Shown one piece after another: positions 8,401 through 14,057 of a stretch of 22,618 nt of DNA. The position numbers and the translations under genes were made by a program. Every line of letters begins with the position of its first letter. The stretch's first letter is position 1. Under the pieces are notes generated by a model. That model worked only from the letters and a program-made list of their open reading frames with translations. It was not told where the DNA came from and did not search any database. The stretch is from NCBI GenBank assembly GCA_964636945.1, contig CAZWVH010000049.1:1-22618 (forward strand), written 5' to 3'. The stretch is from CAZADA01 sp964636945 (GTDB lineage: Bacteria; Pseudomonadota; Alphaproteobacteria; Caulobacterales; Maricaulaceae).

Positions 8401-8687
8401 TCCACGACGCCAAGGGTGTCAGAGCCAGTCTGCGAGCTAAAAAGGGCGGGAAGTTCGTTGGCGATTTCCGAAAGCTGGACTTCGCCGGATAGACGGATGT
8501 CTTCGGAATCGACCGATTGAACGGGAACCGGAGCAGCCACGTTGGGATCGCGCTCGATCCTCGAGCCGGTGATGACAATTGTATCCGAGGGCTGGGCCGG
8601 CGGTGCGTCTTGGGCCTGAGCCGCGAGCGGCGCCAGGGCGGCGGTCGCCACACCCAGCGACAAAATTCGTCTGTAAGTTCGGTACAT
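5454..8687 (-). CDS. TonB-dependent outer-membrane receptor, large type
   Basis: This 1077-residue outer-membrane receptor energised by TonB-ExbBD should import a large or scarce nutrient. A signal peptide (1-26, ending AAQAQ) is followed by a TonB-box-like DTIVITGSR (35-43). The plug domain then shows LRGLGPERTLVLVDGRR and a VERVEVLTGGASAVYGSDA stretch typical of plugs. The rest is the beta-barrel, with PNIFELFSPAQG, NNITDEEP and a C-terminal strand ending FVGATVTL. The length and pattern match the long receptors abundant in Caulobacter-like bacteria. The start at 8687 is supported by GGGAG 7 bases upstream; an ORF extension to 8759 lacks support. An aspartate-rich DVDGDGVDD loop (328-336) resembles a calcium-binding motif. 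The substrate is unknown, but the M14 peptidase gene downstream suggests peptides. A palindrome at 8744-8753 may be its operator. Confidence 0.93.
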   Translation of the reverse strand: MYRTYRRILSLGVATAALAPLAAQAQDAPPAQPSDTIVITGSRIERDPNVAAPVPVQSVDSEDIRLSGEVQLSEIANELPALFSSQTGSDTLGVVDGGQVLELRGLGPERTLVLVDGRRYVPGVEGTASVDIGSIPSLLVERVEVLTGGASAVYGSDAVTGVVNFILRDRYEGAEFTARGGISGEGDAEQFLVGGIWGKNFADDRGNITVAAEYRKDAGLLAGDRDFSRNNGRADDYPNPALRFQAGELDPTTTPNFFNAFGFGSSIPDDCADFAAGIGANLTPQEQALCDRAANAPTRFIDRQPTFAISSARGVITPGDFGLAPGVDVDGDGVDDCQQSFIGQVFAGCWVVGDNGQIRPFQDGVIASSANQFGGDGIGNTTDDETIVPESDAIVLNVGGSYQLTPKAELFGSVNYAFQEAISRGGVNTFNDLLFVGPDNPFIPLELQDLANQTGGLFVTRDQTDLGLNNDSEKRETLQFVGGVRGDAFFGWNYELTASYGEFERTSIDRNARIEDRWFAAVDATTDAAGNPVCRSSLTGQPPENTSPFPFFDTGFFTFLPDDGSCAPANLFGGVGGLGQEAVDFVTTTLKDRFKLEQTVLAGTLIGDSSEFFELPAGPIDFAVGFEYRDEESTSDFNGLTRGVIPIDLPNGPLNDDPANAVEAGTLAGDVSGNDSLDFDSSIVTENEDGGFDVTEFFAEVSVPLLADQLWTHALVIEGAFRYSDYSTIGGVETWKAGFEYAPTPSLRFRGTLSQAVRAPNIFELFSPAQGTTFRPVDPCEQSEIDALAQSDPERAATRAANCLADGIPAGFEDPLTGRFSGTTGGNPDLIEETADTYTIGFVAEPSFIDGLTVTVDYWDIEIEDAIVAVSAQDTVNQCYDSSDFPNNFCGQFTRDRDPDSGTFLGFNFLNQTQINFGAIESSGIDFAASYDFDAFGVGWSVYGTATYVNEIDFFFNPGDPSDVNPELGEIRRPEWGGRGGVQAQWDALTVSYEVQYQGEQGLRAVEVETADVQYGSAGFVDDTFIHDVVASYDVSDTVTVFGGINNITDEEPFITEFAWPVNPRGRYVFVGATVTL

Positions 8688-8743
8688 TGGCTTGCTCCCA
8701 TCCACGCACTCAGCCGGTTTGACTGCAGGCATCCCCTTATCGC

Positions 8744-8753
8744 GCAACGTTGC
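8744..8753. promoter_or_regulatory. Palindrome GCAACGTTGC, possible LacI-type operator
   Basis: This perfect 10-base palindrome with a central CG lies 57-66 bases upstream of the chosen start of the large TonB-dependent receptor. Its shape resembles operators of LacI/GalR-family repressors, which often control nutrient receptors in Caulobacter-like bacteria. No repressor gene is visible in the window, so the assignment rests on symmetry and position alone. The surrounding non-coding region (8688-8913) shows nothing else that I can support. Confidence 0.3.
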
Positions 8754-8913
8754 AATCACATACCGCGCGCAGATGGGCTGGAAAAAGGAGTGTCCTCAGA
8801 CGAATTACAGTTGTACCGGGACCAACGCCGTTGGGCGAGACGAAACGACCATGAAGACTCGCTTACGACGTTGGCGCACCGATGTTTGGCCGGGCCGGTT
8901 TCAAGCCAGGGCG

Positions 8914-9480
8914 TTAGGCGCTGTCTTTGGCGAGCGCCTGGTCAATCACGTCCACGATTTCTTGGCTGGTTGGCTTGGTGCGAGATCCAAATATGGCCAA
9001 GATTTCGCCCTCTGGCCCCACAACCACCTTGTTGAAATTCCAAGACGGAAAATCCGAGTCGCCCGTTGTATCGCGCACCCAAGTGTAGAACGGATGGCTA
9101 TCATCACCGCGCACCGCGTTGATGCCGGTGAGCGGGAAGTCAAGATCGAAGCGTACTTCGCAGAATTCTTTGACTTCCTCGTTTGAGGACAACTCTTGGC
9201 GGAATGAGTTGGAGGGCACACCCAACACAACCACGCCTTGATCGCGATAGTTGGTCCAGAGCTCCTGCAATCCGTCATATTGTGGGGTAAAGCCGCAACG
9301 TGACGCGGTGTTGACAATCACCAAAACATTGCCGGCGTAAGACGACAGATCAACTTGATCGCCGGTAATGCCTGCAAATGAGAAATCATGGGCGGTGCCA
9401 GCGTCATCTGCGGTGGCGGATGCGGTGTAGGCGCACACTAGCGTTGTGACGCTTGTGAGTGAGGCGACGAAGTTCTTCAT
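8914..9480 (-). CDS. Exported glutathione-peroxidase-like thiol peroxidase
   Basis: This 188-residue protein has a likely signal peptide (about 1-24, ending ATA), so it should work in the periplasm or envelope. It has the GPx fold signatures: NTASRCGFTPQYDGLQ with peroxidatic Cys62 (cysteine, not selenocysteine), GVPSNSF, and WNFNK with Trp147 and Asn148. The catalytic glutamine usually found in the CNQF segment is replaced by Ser92. Cys107 in EEVKEFCEVRF sits where thioredoxin-dependent, atypical 2-Cys GPx enzymes carry the resolving cysteine, so reduction by a thioredoxin-like protein is more likely than by glutathione. It should detoxify hydrogen or lipid peroxides. It lies 226 bases upstream of the receptor gene on the same strand and diverges from the cold-shock gene. 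The start at 9478-9480 gives the signal peptide; the ribosome binding site GGGA is weak. Confidence 0.9.
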   Translation of the reverse strand: MKNFVASLTSVTTLVCAYTASATADDAGTAHDFSFAGITGDQVDLSSYAGNVLVIVNTASRCGFTPQYDGLQELWTNYRDQGVVVLGVPSNSFRQELSSNEEVKEFCEVRFDLDFPLTGINAVRGDDSHPFYTWVRDTTGDSDFPSWNFNKVVVGPEGEILAIFGSRTKPTSQEIVDVIDQALAKDSA

Positions 9481-9585
9481 TACAAAGTCCCAATTTTTTG
9501 CGGTCTATTGCAGTGTACGATCCAAGGCCCCCGTAGATCACTCACAAATTTGCCGTCGCCCCACTAGCGAACATTTTCATGGTAA

Positions 9586-9591
9586 TATAAT
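9586..9591 (+). promoter_or_regulatory. Perfect -10 box (TATAAT) before the cold-shock gene
   Basis: TATAAT lies 30 bases upstream of the ATG at 9621, giving a short leader with the ribosome binding site GGAG at 9611-9614. No good -35 hexamer is seen at the usual 16-18 base spacing. AT-rich sequence is unusual in this GC-rich window, which supports a promoter. Confidence 0.4.
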
Positions 9592-9620
9592 GTGACAGTT
9601 GCGTAGCAAAGGAGAGTAGG

Positions 9621-10217
9621 ATGGCGTGGGGCCTGTCCAAACAGACCGTGTCTGAACAGGAAGCTGAAAACGATACTGAACAGACGCGCGGTACGGTTAA
9701 GTGGTTTGATGCAGTCAAGGGTTACGGATTTTTAGAAAACACGGCGCCAGATGTTGGTGGCGACGTGATGATTCATATTTCGAAACTCCGTGAGGCCGGA
9801 TTTGAGGAGCCCGATGACGGCGCGGAAATCGCGTGTGAAGTTGTTCGCGGTGACAAAGGTCTACAAGCAAAGCGGATCATCGATGTGACGCCGCCGGCAG
9901 ACGGAGCGCCGCGCGCAACCGGTGCTGCCAATGTGAATGGCGTGGACCAATCGCCTCGACGTCGTGTACCCCCAGGCGGTCCATTTGAAGCCAGTGTTTG
10001 CAAGTGGTTTAACCGGGCCAAGGGCTACGGGTTCGTCAATCGCAATGGTCTGAGCGGTGATGTGTTCATTCACATCGAAACCCTTCGTCGGGCCGGCATC
10101 GAAGACTTGGAGTCGGACGACTCCCTTATGGTGCGGTGCGGTGAGGGACCAAAGGGCATCGTCGCTGTGGAAGCCAAGCGGATCGACCCCGACGAGGGCG
10201 GTTCAAACGGGACCTGA
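9621..10217 (+). CDS. Double cold-shock-domain protein
   Basis: This 198-residue cytoplasmic protein has two cold-shock domains of the CspA type, at about 22-90 and 122-188, joined by a Pro/Gly/Ala-rich linker. Each domain has both nucleic-acid-binding motifs: RNP1 KGYGF at 33-37 and 134-138, and RNP2 VMIHI at 49-53 and VFIHI at 148-152. Such proteins bind single-stranded RNA or DNA and act as RNA chaperones. Double-domain forms are characteristic of alphaproteobacteria; in Caulobacter some are induced in stationary phase rather than by cold. The second domain is more divergent than the first, so the two may bind different targets. The start has GGAG six bases upstream and a TATAAT at 9586-9591. 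The DUF192 gene follows after 78 bases, an arrangement often seen in alphaproteobacteria. Confidence 0.93.
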   Translation: MAWGLSKQTVSEQEAENDTEQTRGTVKWFDAVKGYGFLENTAPDVGGDVMIHISKLREAGFEEPDDGAEIACEVVRGDKGLQAKRIIDVTPPADGAPRATGAANVNGVDQSPRRRVPPGGPFEASVCKWFNRAKGYGFVNRNGLSGDVFIHIETLRRAGIEDLESDDSLMVRCGEGPKGIVAVEAKRIDPDEGGSNGT

Positions 10218-10246
10218 CAACAAGAACGCATCGCGGGCTGATCAGG

Positions 10247-10268
10247 GCGCCGAAGGCGCTCGCGTTTT
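10247..10268 (+). terminator. Weak hairpin between cold-shock and DUF192 genes
   Basis: GCGCC (10247-10251) and GGCGC (10255-10259) form a 5-base stem with a GAA loop, followed by TCGCG and four T (10265-10268). It could cause partial termination, so that the DUF192 gene is transcribed at a lower level than the cold-shock gene. The T-run is short and distant, so it may have no function. Confidence 0.25.
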
Positions 10269-10295
10269 GACATTTGATGAGCTACGAGGCTCTTC

Positions 10296-10808
10296 ATGAA
10301 CCTTGTTGTTGGCATCATTGCGGCGTTGGCGCTGATTCAAAGCGTCGAATCGACCGATCAACCATTGCCGTCCCCGGCGACGAGCGGCGAGGAATGTCCT
10401 TCGCCGCCGCCCGGCGATGTGGTGGCGTTTCGCGGCCCGATTGCGGTCACCGTGCGCACGGAGCGCGGCGAGTTTGAATTCTCCACTGAAATTGCCTATT
10501 CGCCGGCCCAACGCTCTCGCGGCATGATGTTCCGCGAGACGCTGTCGCCCGACCAGGCCATGCTGTTTGTGGACGATGTGGACCAGGAACAGTCCTTTTT
10601 CATGCGCAATACCTGTGTGGCGCTGGATCTGGTCTGGGTCACGGGCGATTTGCGCGTTGTGGGCGTCCACGAAAACGCGGCGCCGTTTGACGAGACGTCG
10701 GTGTTGTCGCCCGAACCGGTGCGCTATGTCTTCGAAATACCTGGCGGCCGCGCCGCTGAAATCGGTTTAAAAGCCGGAGACGTCCTGGTTTTTGGCTCGG
10801 CGGGTTAG
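10296..10808 (+). CDS. Exported DUF192 protein
   Basis: This 170-residue protein has an N-terminal hydrophobic export segment (about 1-19) followed by a low-complexity stretch, then a DUF192 domain (about 50-167). The domain is recognised by RSRGMMFRETL (73-83), AMLFVDD, SFFMRNTCVALDLVWV (100-115) and EIPGGRAAEIGLKAGD near the end. DUF192 proteins are small beta-rich proteins, usually secreted or membrane-tethered, with no established biochemical function. The start is supported by GAGG six bases upstream of the ATG. The gene follows the double cold-shock gene and ends in a good terminator at 10817-10849. The function remains unknown; the family assignment is secure. Confidence 0.9.
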   Translation: MNLVVGIIAALALIQSVESTDQPLPSPATSGEECPSPPPGDVVAFRGPIAVTVRTERGEFEFSTEIAYSPAQRSRGMMFRETLSPDQAMLFVDDVDQEQSFFMRNTCVALDLVWVTGDLRVVGVHENAAPFDETSVLSPEPVRYVFEIPGGRAAEIGLKAGDVLVFGSAG

Positions 10809-10816
10809 GGCGGGTC

Positions 10817-10849
10817 GGGCAAGCCGGTCTGTTGCCCATCCCTTTTTTT
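10817..10849 (+). terminator. Rho-independent terminator after the DUF192 gene
   Basis: GGGCAA (10817-10822) pairs with TTGCCC (10832-10837) around a 9-base loop, followed by ATCCC and seven T (10843-10849). It lies 8 bases after the DUF192 stop and separates this gene from the convergent receptor gene. There is no matching T-run for the minus strand. Confidence 0.7.
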
Positions 10850-10882
10850 CGCCTTGCTCTGATTGACCTGCATTGCGCCCCG

Positions 10883-12769
10883 CTAGAAGCCCCACCGCCA
10901 GCTGATGCTCGCTTTGACATTGCGGCCTGGTTGGCTGACGCCCGCGGCGACAACCTCATAGTTCTCGTCGGTGACGTTATCGACGCCCACATCGAAACGC
11001 AGGCCAGAAACGCCGGCGAGCGTCGGCTCCCACACCGCATACAAATCGGCCACGGTGTAGCCGTCGCGGGCGAGCGTGGGATCATTCACATCGTCAAAAT
11101 CGCTAGCGAACACAATGCGCGAGCCCAATCTAATGTCGGCGCCAGGCCATTTGATTCCCCCGTCCAAGAACACTATGTCCGGCGAAAGCGAGCCGACAAA
11201 GGCGCCGGTGTCGGCGTTCACGCCATCAATGGCGGAATAGTTGGCGCGAGCGAACACCAAACGGGCGTCATAGCTCGCCTCCAACTCCACACCGTCCAAT
11301 TCGGCATTGGTGACATTCACATTTCGACTGAAATTGCCAAGCGCCTCGCCAGACCCGCAGGGCGGGAAGGGCGCGCCAAAACACCCGGCGGGAATGTTCA
11401 CCTCCAAGTCGATCAGATTGGAGACGTCGGATTGATAGTAAGACGCCTTTGCGGTGAACCGGTCATTGGCGAATACAACATCTCTCAAATCGAACCCGGC
11501 CCCGACTTCCCAGGTCTCCGACTCCTCAGGCTCTAATTCGGTGTTGGGGATGAAGAAATTGGTCACGAAAGTGGGTGGGAAAGGCGGATTGGCAGAGAGG
11601 TCGGGGATTTGGAAGTGAATTCCATCGGCGTAGATTTCGTTGAATGACGGTGCGCGGAACGCCTCCGCATAATTGGCGAACACCAAGAATGGCTCCACCG
11701 GGCGATAGGATAGGCCGACTTTCGGCGAAACCGCGTCGTCGTCGGTGTCGGCTTCCCCGACCGCCTCATTTTCAAACCGATCCCAACGTGCGCCGGGGAT
11801 GATGGTCAGTACGCCCGGAGCGCCCAACGGATTGGTGAGGCTTGCTTCAGCTTGGGCAAACACGCCGGTGAATCGGCTTTCAGCGTCGGGAACACCACCG
11901 CGCGTACCATCCACCGTGGCGCTGTCGCGGCCCGTTTGCTCGTCGACATAGTACTCACCACCATAGGTCAAGACCAAGTCAAAGGACCCGCCGAGCCTAA
12001 GCCGAGAACGATTGTCGATGGACAGGCCCGTGGTTGCCACCGCGCGGCTGATAATGCGGTCGCTGTCGCGCTCGTCCTCTTNNNNNNNNNNNNNNNNNNN
12101 NNNNNNNNNNNNNNNNNNNNNNNNNNNNNNNNNNNNNNNNNNNNNNNNNNNNNNNNNNNNNNNNNNNNNNNNNNNNNNNNNATTGCGCCAGCCGCCGCCG
12201 GCCGACAGCTTGGTTTCCTCGTTCACGCCCTGATAGCCCGCGCCGAGGCGAAAGGCGGTCTGTGCGTTCCCTTCAAGCAGATCATCCGCCGTGATTGTGC
12301 GCAGGGCGACCACGCCGCCCAGCGCACCTGAACCATAGAGCGCTGAGGTTGGGCCGCGGACGACTTCCACGGTGCGCACCAGTTCTGGATCGATGAAAAA
12401 CCGGCCGTCATGGCCCGATAAAAAACTTTGCCGTGCGCCGTCGAAATACACCAGAACGCCCTCGCCGGTGAGGCCGCGTATCGACGGGGTTTCCCCTGAA
12501 CGGCGCGGGCCGCCGTCAAACTGCGCGCCGGGAATAGCGATAAACAGATCAGAGACCGAAGAGGGATCGAAGTCGTCGATCCGCTGTCGATCCAACACCG
12601 TGACTTGTCCGGGATACTCAAAAGCGGGGATTGGGTTGCGCGTGGCCAGCACGGAGATGACGTCGGTTTGTTTGTCGTCACGGTATTCACCGCTCGAACC
12701 GTCCTGCGCCACGGCGCTCCATGAGAGCGCGGCCAGCGATGCCGCACCCACCAAGCAAGCCTTGTTCAT
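10883..12769 (-). CDS. TonB-dependent receptor, heme/hemoglobin type, interrupted by assembly gap
   Basis: This outer-membrane receptor spans 628 codons as assembled, including 100 N. A signal peptide (1-21, ending SAVAQ) is followed by a TonB-box-like segment (DVISVLATR). The plug has PSIRGLTGEGVLVYFDGARQ and VEVVRGPTSALYGSGALGG. Barrel signatures after the gap are FRAPSFNEIYADGIHF and NTELEPEESETWEVG, the FRAP and NPNL-like motifs of heme/hemoglobin/transferrin receptors, and the end is GRNVKASISWRWGF. It probably imports heme or an iron complex. The start at 12769 is chosen for GGGGA upstream and the signal peptide. Reading frames agree on both sides of the gap, but the early barrel looks too short, so true sequence is probably missing. 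It diverges from the DUF6607-like gene with Fur-like sites between them. Family confidence is good; the exact substrate is inferred. Confidence 0.88.
   Translation of the reverse strand: MNKACLVGAASLAALSWSAVAQDGSSGEYRDDKQTDVISVLATRNPIPAFEYPGQVTVLDRQRIDDFDPSSVSDLFIAIPGAQFDGGPRRSGETPSIRGLTGEGVLVYFDGARQSFLSGHDGRFFIDPELVRTVEVVRGPTSALYGSGALGGVVALRTITADDLLEGNAQTAFRLGAGYQGVNEETKLSAGGGWRNXXXXXXXXXXXXXXXXXXXXXXXXXXXXXXXXXXEDERDSDRIISRAVATTGLSIDNRSRLRLGGSFDLVLTYGGEYYVDEQTGRDSATVDGTRGGVPDAESRFTGVFAQAEASLTNPLGAPGVLTIIPGARWDRFENEAVGEADTDDDAVSPKVGLSYRPVEPFLVFANYAEAFRAPSFNEIYADGIHFQIPDLSANPPFPPTFVTNFFIPNTELEPEESETWEVGAGFDLRDVVFANDRFTAKASYYQSDVSNLIDLEVNIPAGCFGAPFPPCGSGEALGNFSRNVNVTNAELDGVELEASYDARLVFARANYSAIDGVNADTGAFVGSLSPDIVFLDGGIKWPGADIRLGSRIVFASDFDDVNDPTLARDGYTVADLYAVWEPTLAGVSGLRFDVGVDNVTDENYEVVAAGVSQPGRNVKASISWRWGF
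12082..12181. other. Assembly gap of 100 N
   Basis: Exactly 100 consecutive N lie inside the second TonB-dependent receptor gene. A round 100 is a common placeholder for a gap of unknown length. Coding sequence is clear on both sides in the same minus-strand frame. Confidence 0.99.
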
Positions 12770-12784
12770 GGCATTCCCCTTATT

Positions 12785-12803
12785 GCGAATGATTTGCATT
12801 TGC
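12785..12803 (-). promoter_or_regulatory. Fur-box-like site before the receptor gene
   Basis: On the minus strand the 19 bases read GCAAAT GCAAAT C ATTCGC, two direct hexamers, one spacer base and an inverted hexamer. This is the geometry of the classical Fur box (GATAAT GATAAT C ATTATC), with 13 of 19 bases identical. The core 12784-12798 is a 7-1-7 inverted repeat with one mismatch. It ends 16 bases upstream of the receptor start, so binding would block transcription or its start. Fur is the natural candidate given the iron/heme-type receptor; another iron regulator is possible. Confidence 0.55.
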
Positions 12804-12812
12804 GAGTGGCTA

Positions 12813-12833
12813 GCAGCTTGCCTTTGAAGCTGC
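12813..12833. promoter_or_regulatory. Perfect inverted repeat between the two Fur-like sites
   Basis: GCAGCTT (12813-12819) and AAGCTGC (12827-12833) are perfect inverted repeats around a 7-base centre, in the middle of the divergent intergenic region. It could be the operator of a second dimeric regulator or an RNA hairpin in one of the leaders. No regulator gene lies nearby. Confidence 0.4.
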
Positions 12834-12837
12834 AAGT

Positions 12838-12856
12838 GATAATCAGTCGCATTCGC
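12838..12856 (+). promoter_or_regulatory. Second, weaker Fur-box-like site
   Basis: The plus strand reads GATAAT CAGTCG C ATTCGC, matching the classical 19-base Fur box at 12 positions, with a perfect first hexamer. It ends 53 bases before the DUF6607-like start, so each divergent gene would have its own site. It is weaker than the site at 12785-12803. Confidence 0.35.
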
Positions 12857-12909
12857 AGATTGGATTTTTGTCGATAGAAGTTCGGCCATCGCCGAGAGTG
12901 AGGAGCACC

Positions 12910-13926
12910 ATGACGCTAATTCGCCAGAGTTTTTCCGGAGCGCTGATCGCCGCCGCCACTTTCGGGATGTGCATTGGCGCGCACGCCCAAACGGACACAG
13001 AGAGCGCATTTGAGCGCGATCGCACTGCAATCCTCGCCATGGCCGGTGACTACAAAGTCACGTTCGACTTCACTGAAACGGTGTCATTTGTCGACGGCTA
13101 TGAGCTCAAAGAGCCCAAGCTCAGCGGCGGGCACGAAGTGGTGCGCGTGATCGAAGACACTGGCGAGTTTATCAGCCTGCAGCACATCCTCGTGGTGGGC
13201 CGGGGCGAAGACAAAATGCCGATCAAACACTGGCGACAAGATTGGCGTTACCAGCCTGAAGAAGCGCTTGTGTTCATCGGCGGTAATGCTTGGGCCATGC
13301 GGGATGTGTCGGACAGCGAACAGTCTGGTGCGTGGTCGCAGACTGTGTATCAGGTCGATGATTCTCCGCGTTATGGCGGGGTGGGGTCATGGTCGCACGA
13401 TGGGGGCGTATCAGAATGGACGCCTTCGGCGGAATGGCGCCCGCTGCCGCGACGCGACATGACCACGCGCGATGATTATCACGCCGTGGACGCGGTCAAT
13501 CGCCACGCCATCACGCCGTTTGGCTGGGTGCATGAACAAGACAATTCAAAGCTCATTTTGTCCGGCGACGAACCCCAGGTGCTGGTGCGCGAAGTGGGTG
13601 TGAACACCTACCGCCACGACAGCGACTTTCAGGTGGAGATTGCCGAGAATTATTGGGACGGATCAGCCGATTATTGGGCCGAAGTACGCGCGGCGTGGAG
13701 CGCGCTGGAACAGGCGGGAAGGCCGTTCGCTCTCACATTAAAGGGTGAGCCCGAGGATTTGTACCGACCGCTGTTAGAGAACGCACAAAAAGTCATAGAC
13801 GGCGAGCTGACTGTCGAGGCGGCTGCTGAAGACGCGCATTCGGTCATCGATCAGTACACCACGACAGACATTGGCGCACTGGCTGATCGGTTACGGCCGA
13901 CCGCGCCAGTGGGCGATGTGAACTGA
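12910..13926 (+). CDS. Exported DUF6607-like protein, possible partner of the heme-type receptor
   Basis: This 338-residue protein has a signal peptide (1-26, ending AHA), so it is periplasmic or outer-membrane associated. Conserved-looking aromatic blocks are KHWRQDWRY (106-114), QTVYQVDDSPRY (144-155), the WHD-like region just after it, PLPRRDMTTRDDYHAVDAVNRH and GWVHEQDN. I associate this pattern with the DUF6607 family from memory, without a search. The family has no known activity. The many His, Trp, Tyr and Arg residues would suit binding of heme or another aromatic ligand, but that is inference. The start is supported by GAGGAG four bases upstream; an in-frame upstream start at 12868 lacks this. 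The gene diverges from the TonB-dependent receptor, shares a control region with Fur-like sites, and ends in a strong terminator, so it forms a one-gene unit. Confidence 0.82.
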   Translation: MTLIRQSFSGALIAAATFGMCIGAHAQTDTESAFERDRTAILAMAGDYKVTFDFTETVSFVDGYELKEPKLSGGHEVVRVIEDTGEFISLQHILVVGRGEDKMPIKHWRQDWRYQPEEALVFIGGNAWAMRDVSDSEQSGAWSQTVYQVDDSPRYGGVGSWSHDGGVSEWTPSAEWRPLPRRDMTTRDDYHAVDAVNRHAITPFGWVHEQDNSKLILSGDEPQVLVREVGVNTYRHDSDFQVEIAENYWDGSADYWAEVRAAWSALEQAGRPFALTLKGEPEDLYRPLLENAQKVIDGELTVEAAAEDAHSVIDQYTTTDIGALADRLRPTAPVGDVN

Positions 13927-13956
13927 TCATCGCGCGCAAGTAACTGGATGTGTGTG

Positions 13957-13985
13957 AGGCCGGGCCATTGGCGCCTGGCCTTTTT
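13957..13985 (+). terminator. Strong rho-independent terminator
   Basis: AGGCCGGGC pairs with GCCTGGCCT (9 pairs, one of them G-T) around a 7-base loop at 13957-13981, followed directly by a run of five T (13981-13985). It ends the DUF6607-like gene and insulates the ZIP gene promoter. Confidence 0.85.
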
Positions 13986-14011
13986 GTGTGACGCTTGCGC
14001 AATGGAAGATG

Positions 14012-14028
14012 ACGTTATAATGTAACGT
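14012..14028 (+). promoter_or_regulatory. Zur-like palindrome overlapping a -10 box
   Basis: ACGTTA and TAACGT form a perfect inverted repeat around 5 bases (TAATG). The core GTTATAATGTAAC (14014-14026) differs by one base from the symmetrical GTTATAATATAAC, a form typical of Zur sites as I recall them. It contains TATAAT (14016-14021), a perfect -10 hexamer 36 bases before the ZIP start. A zinc-bound repressor here would block transcription when zinc is plentiful. Confidence 0.55.
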
Positions 14029-14057
14029 GCTGTCGCGTGGGGAAGGGACTGAAATCC

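Noticed and set aside
8692..9186. Plus-strand open frame across the receptor/GPx spacer
   Set aside because: Most of it is antisense to the GPx-like gene, and the start lies in the receptor's leader with no suitable ribosome binding site.
9583..9597. Possible second Zur-like site before the cold-shock gene
   Set aside because: GTAATATAATGTGAC resembles the ZIP palindrome in part, but only five of seven symmetrical pairs match. It is better explained as a -10 region.
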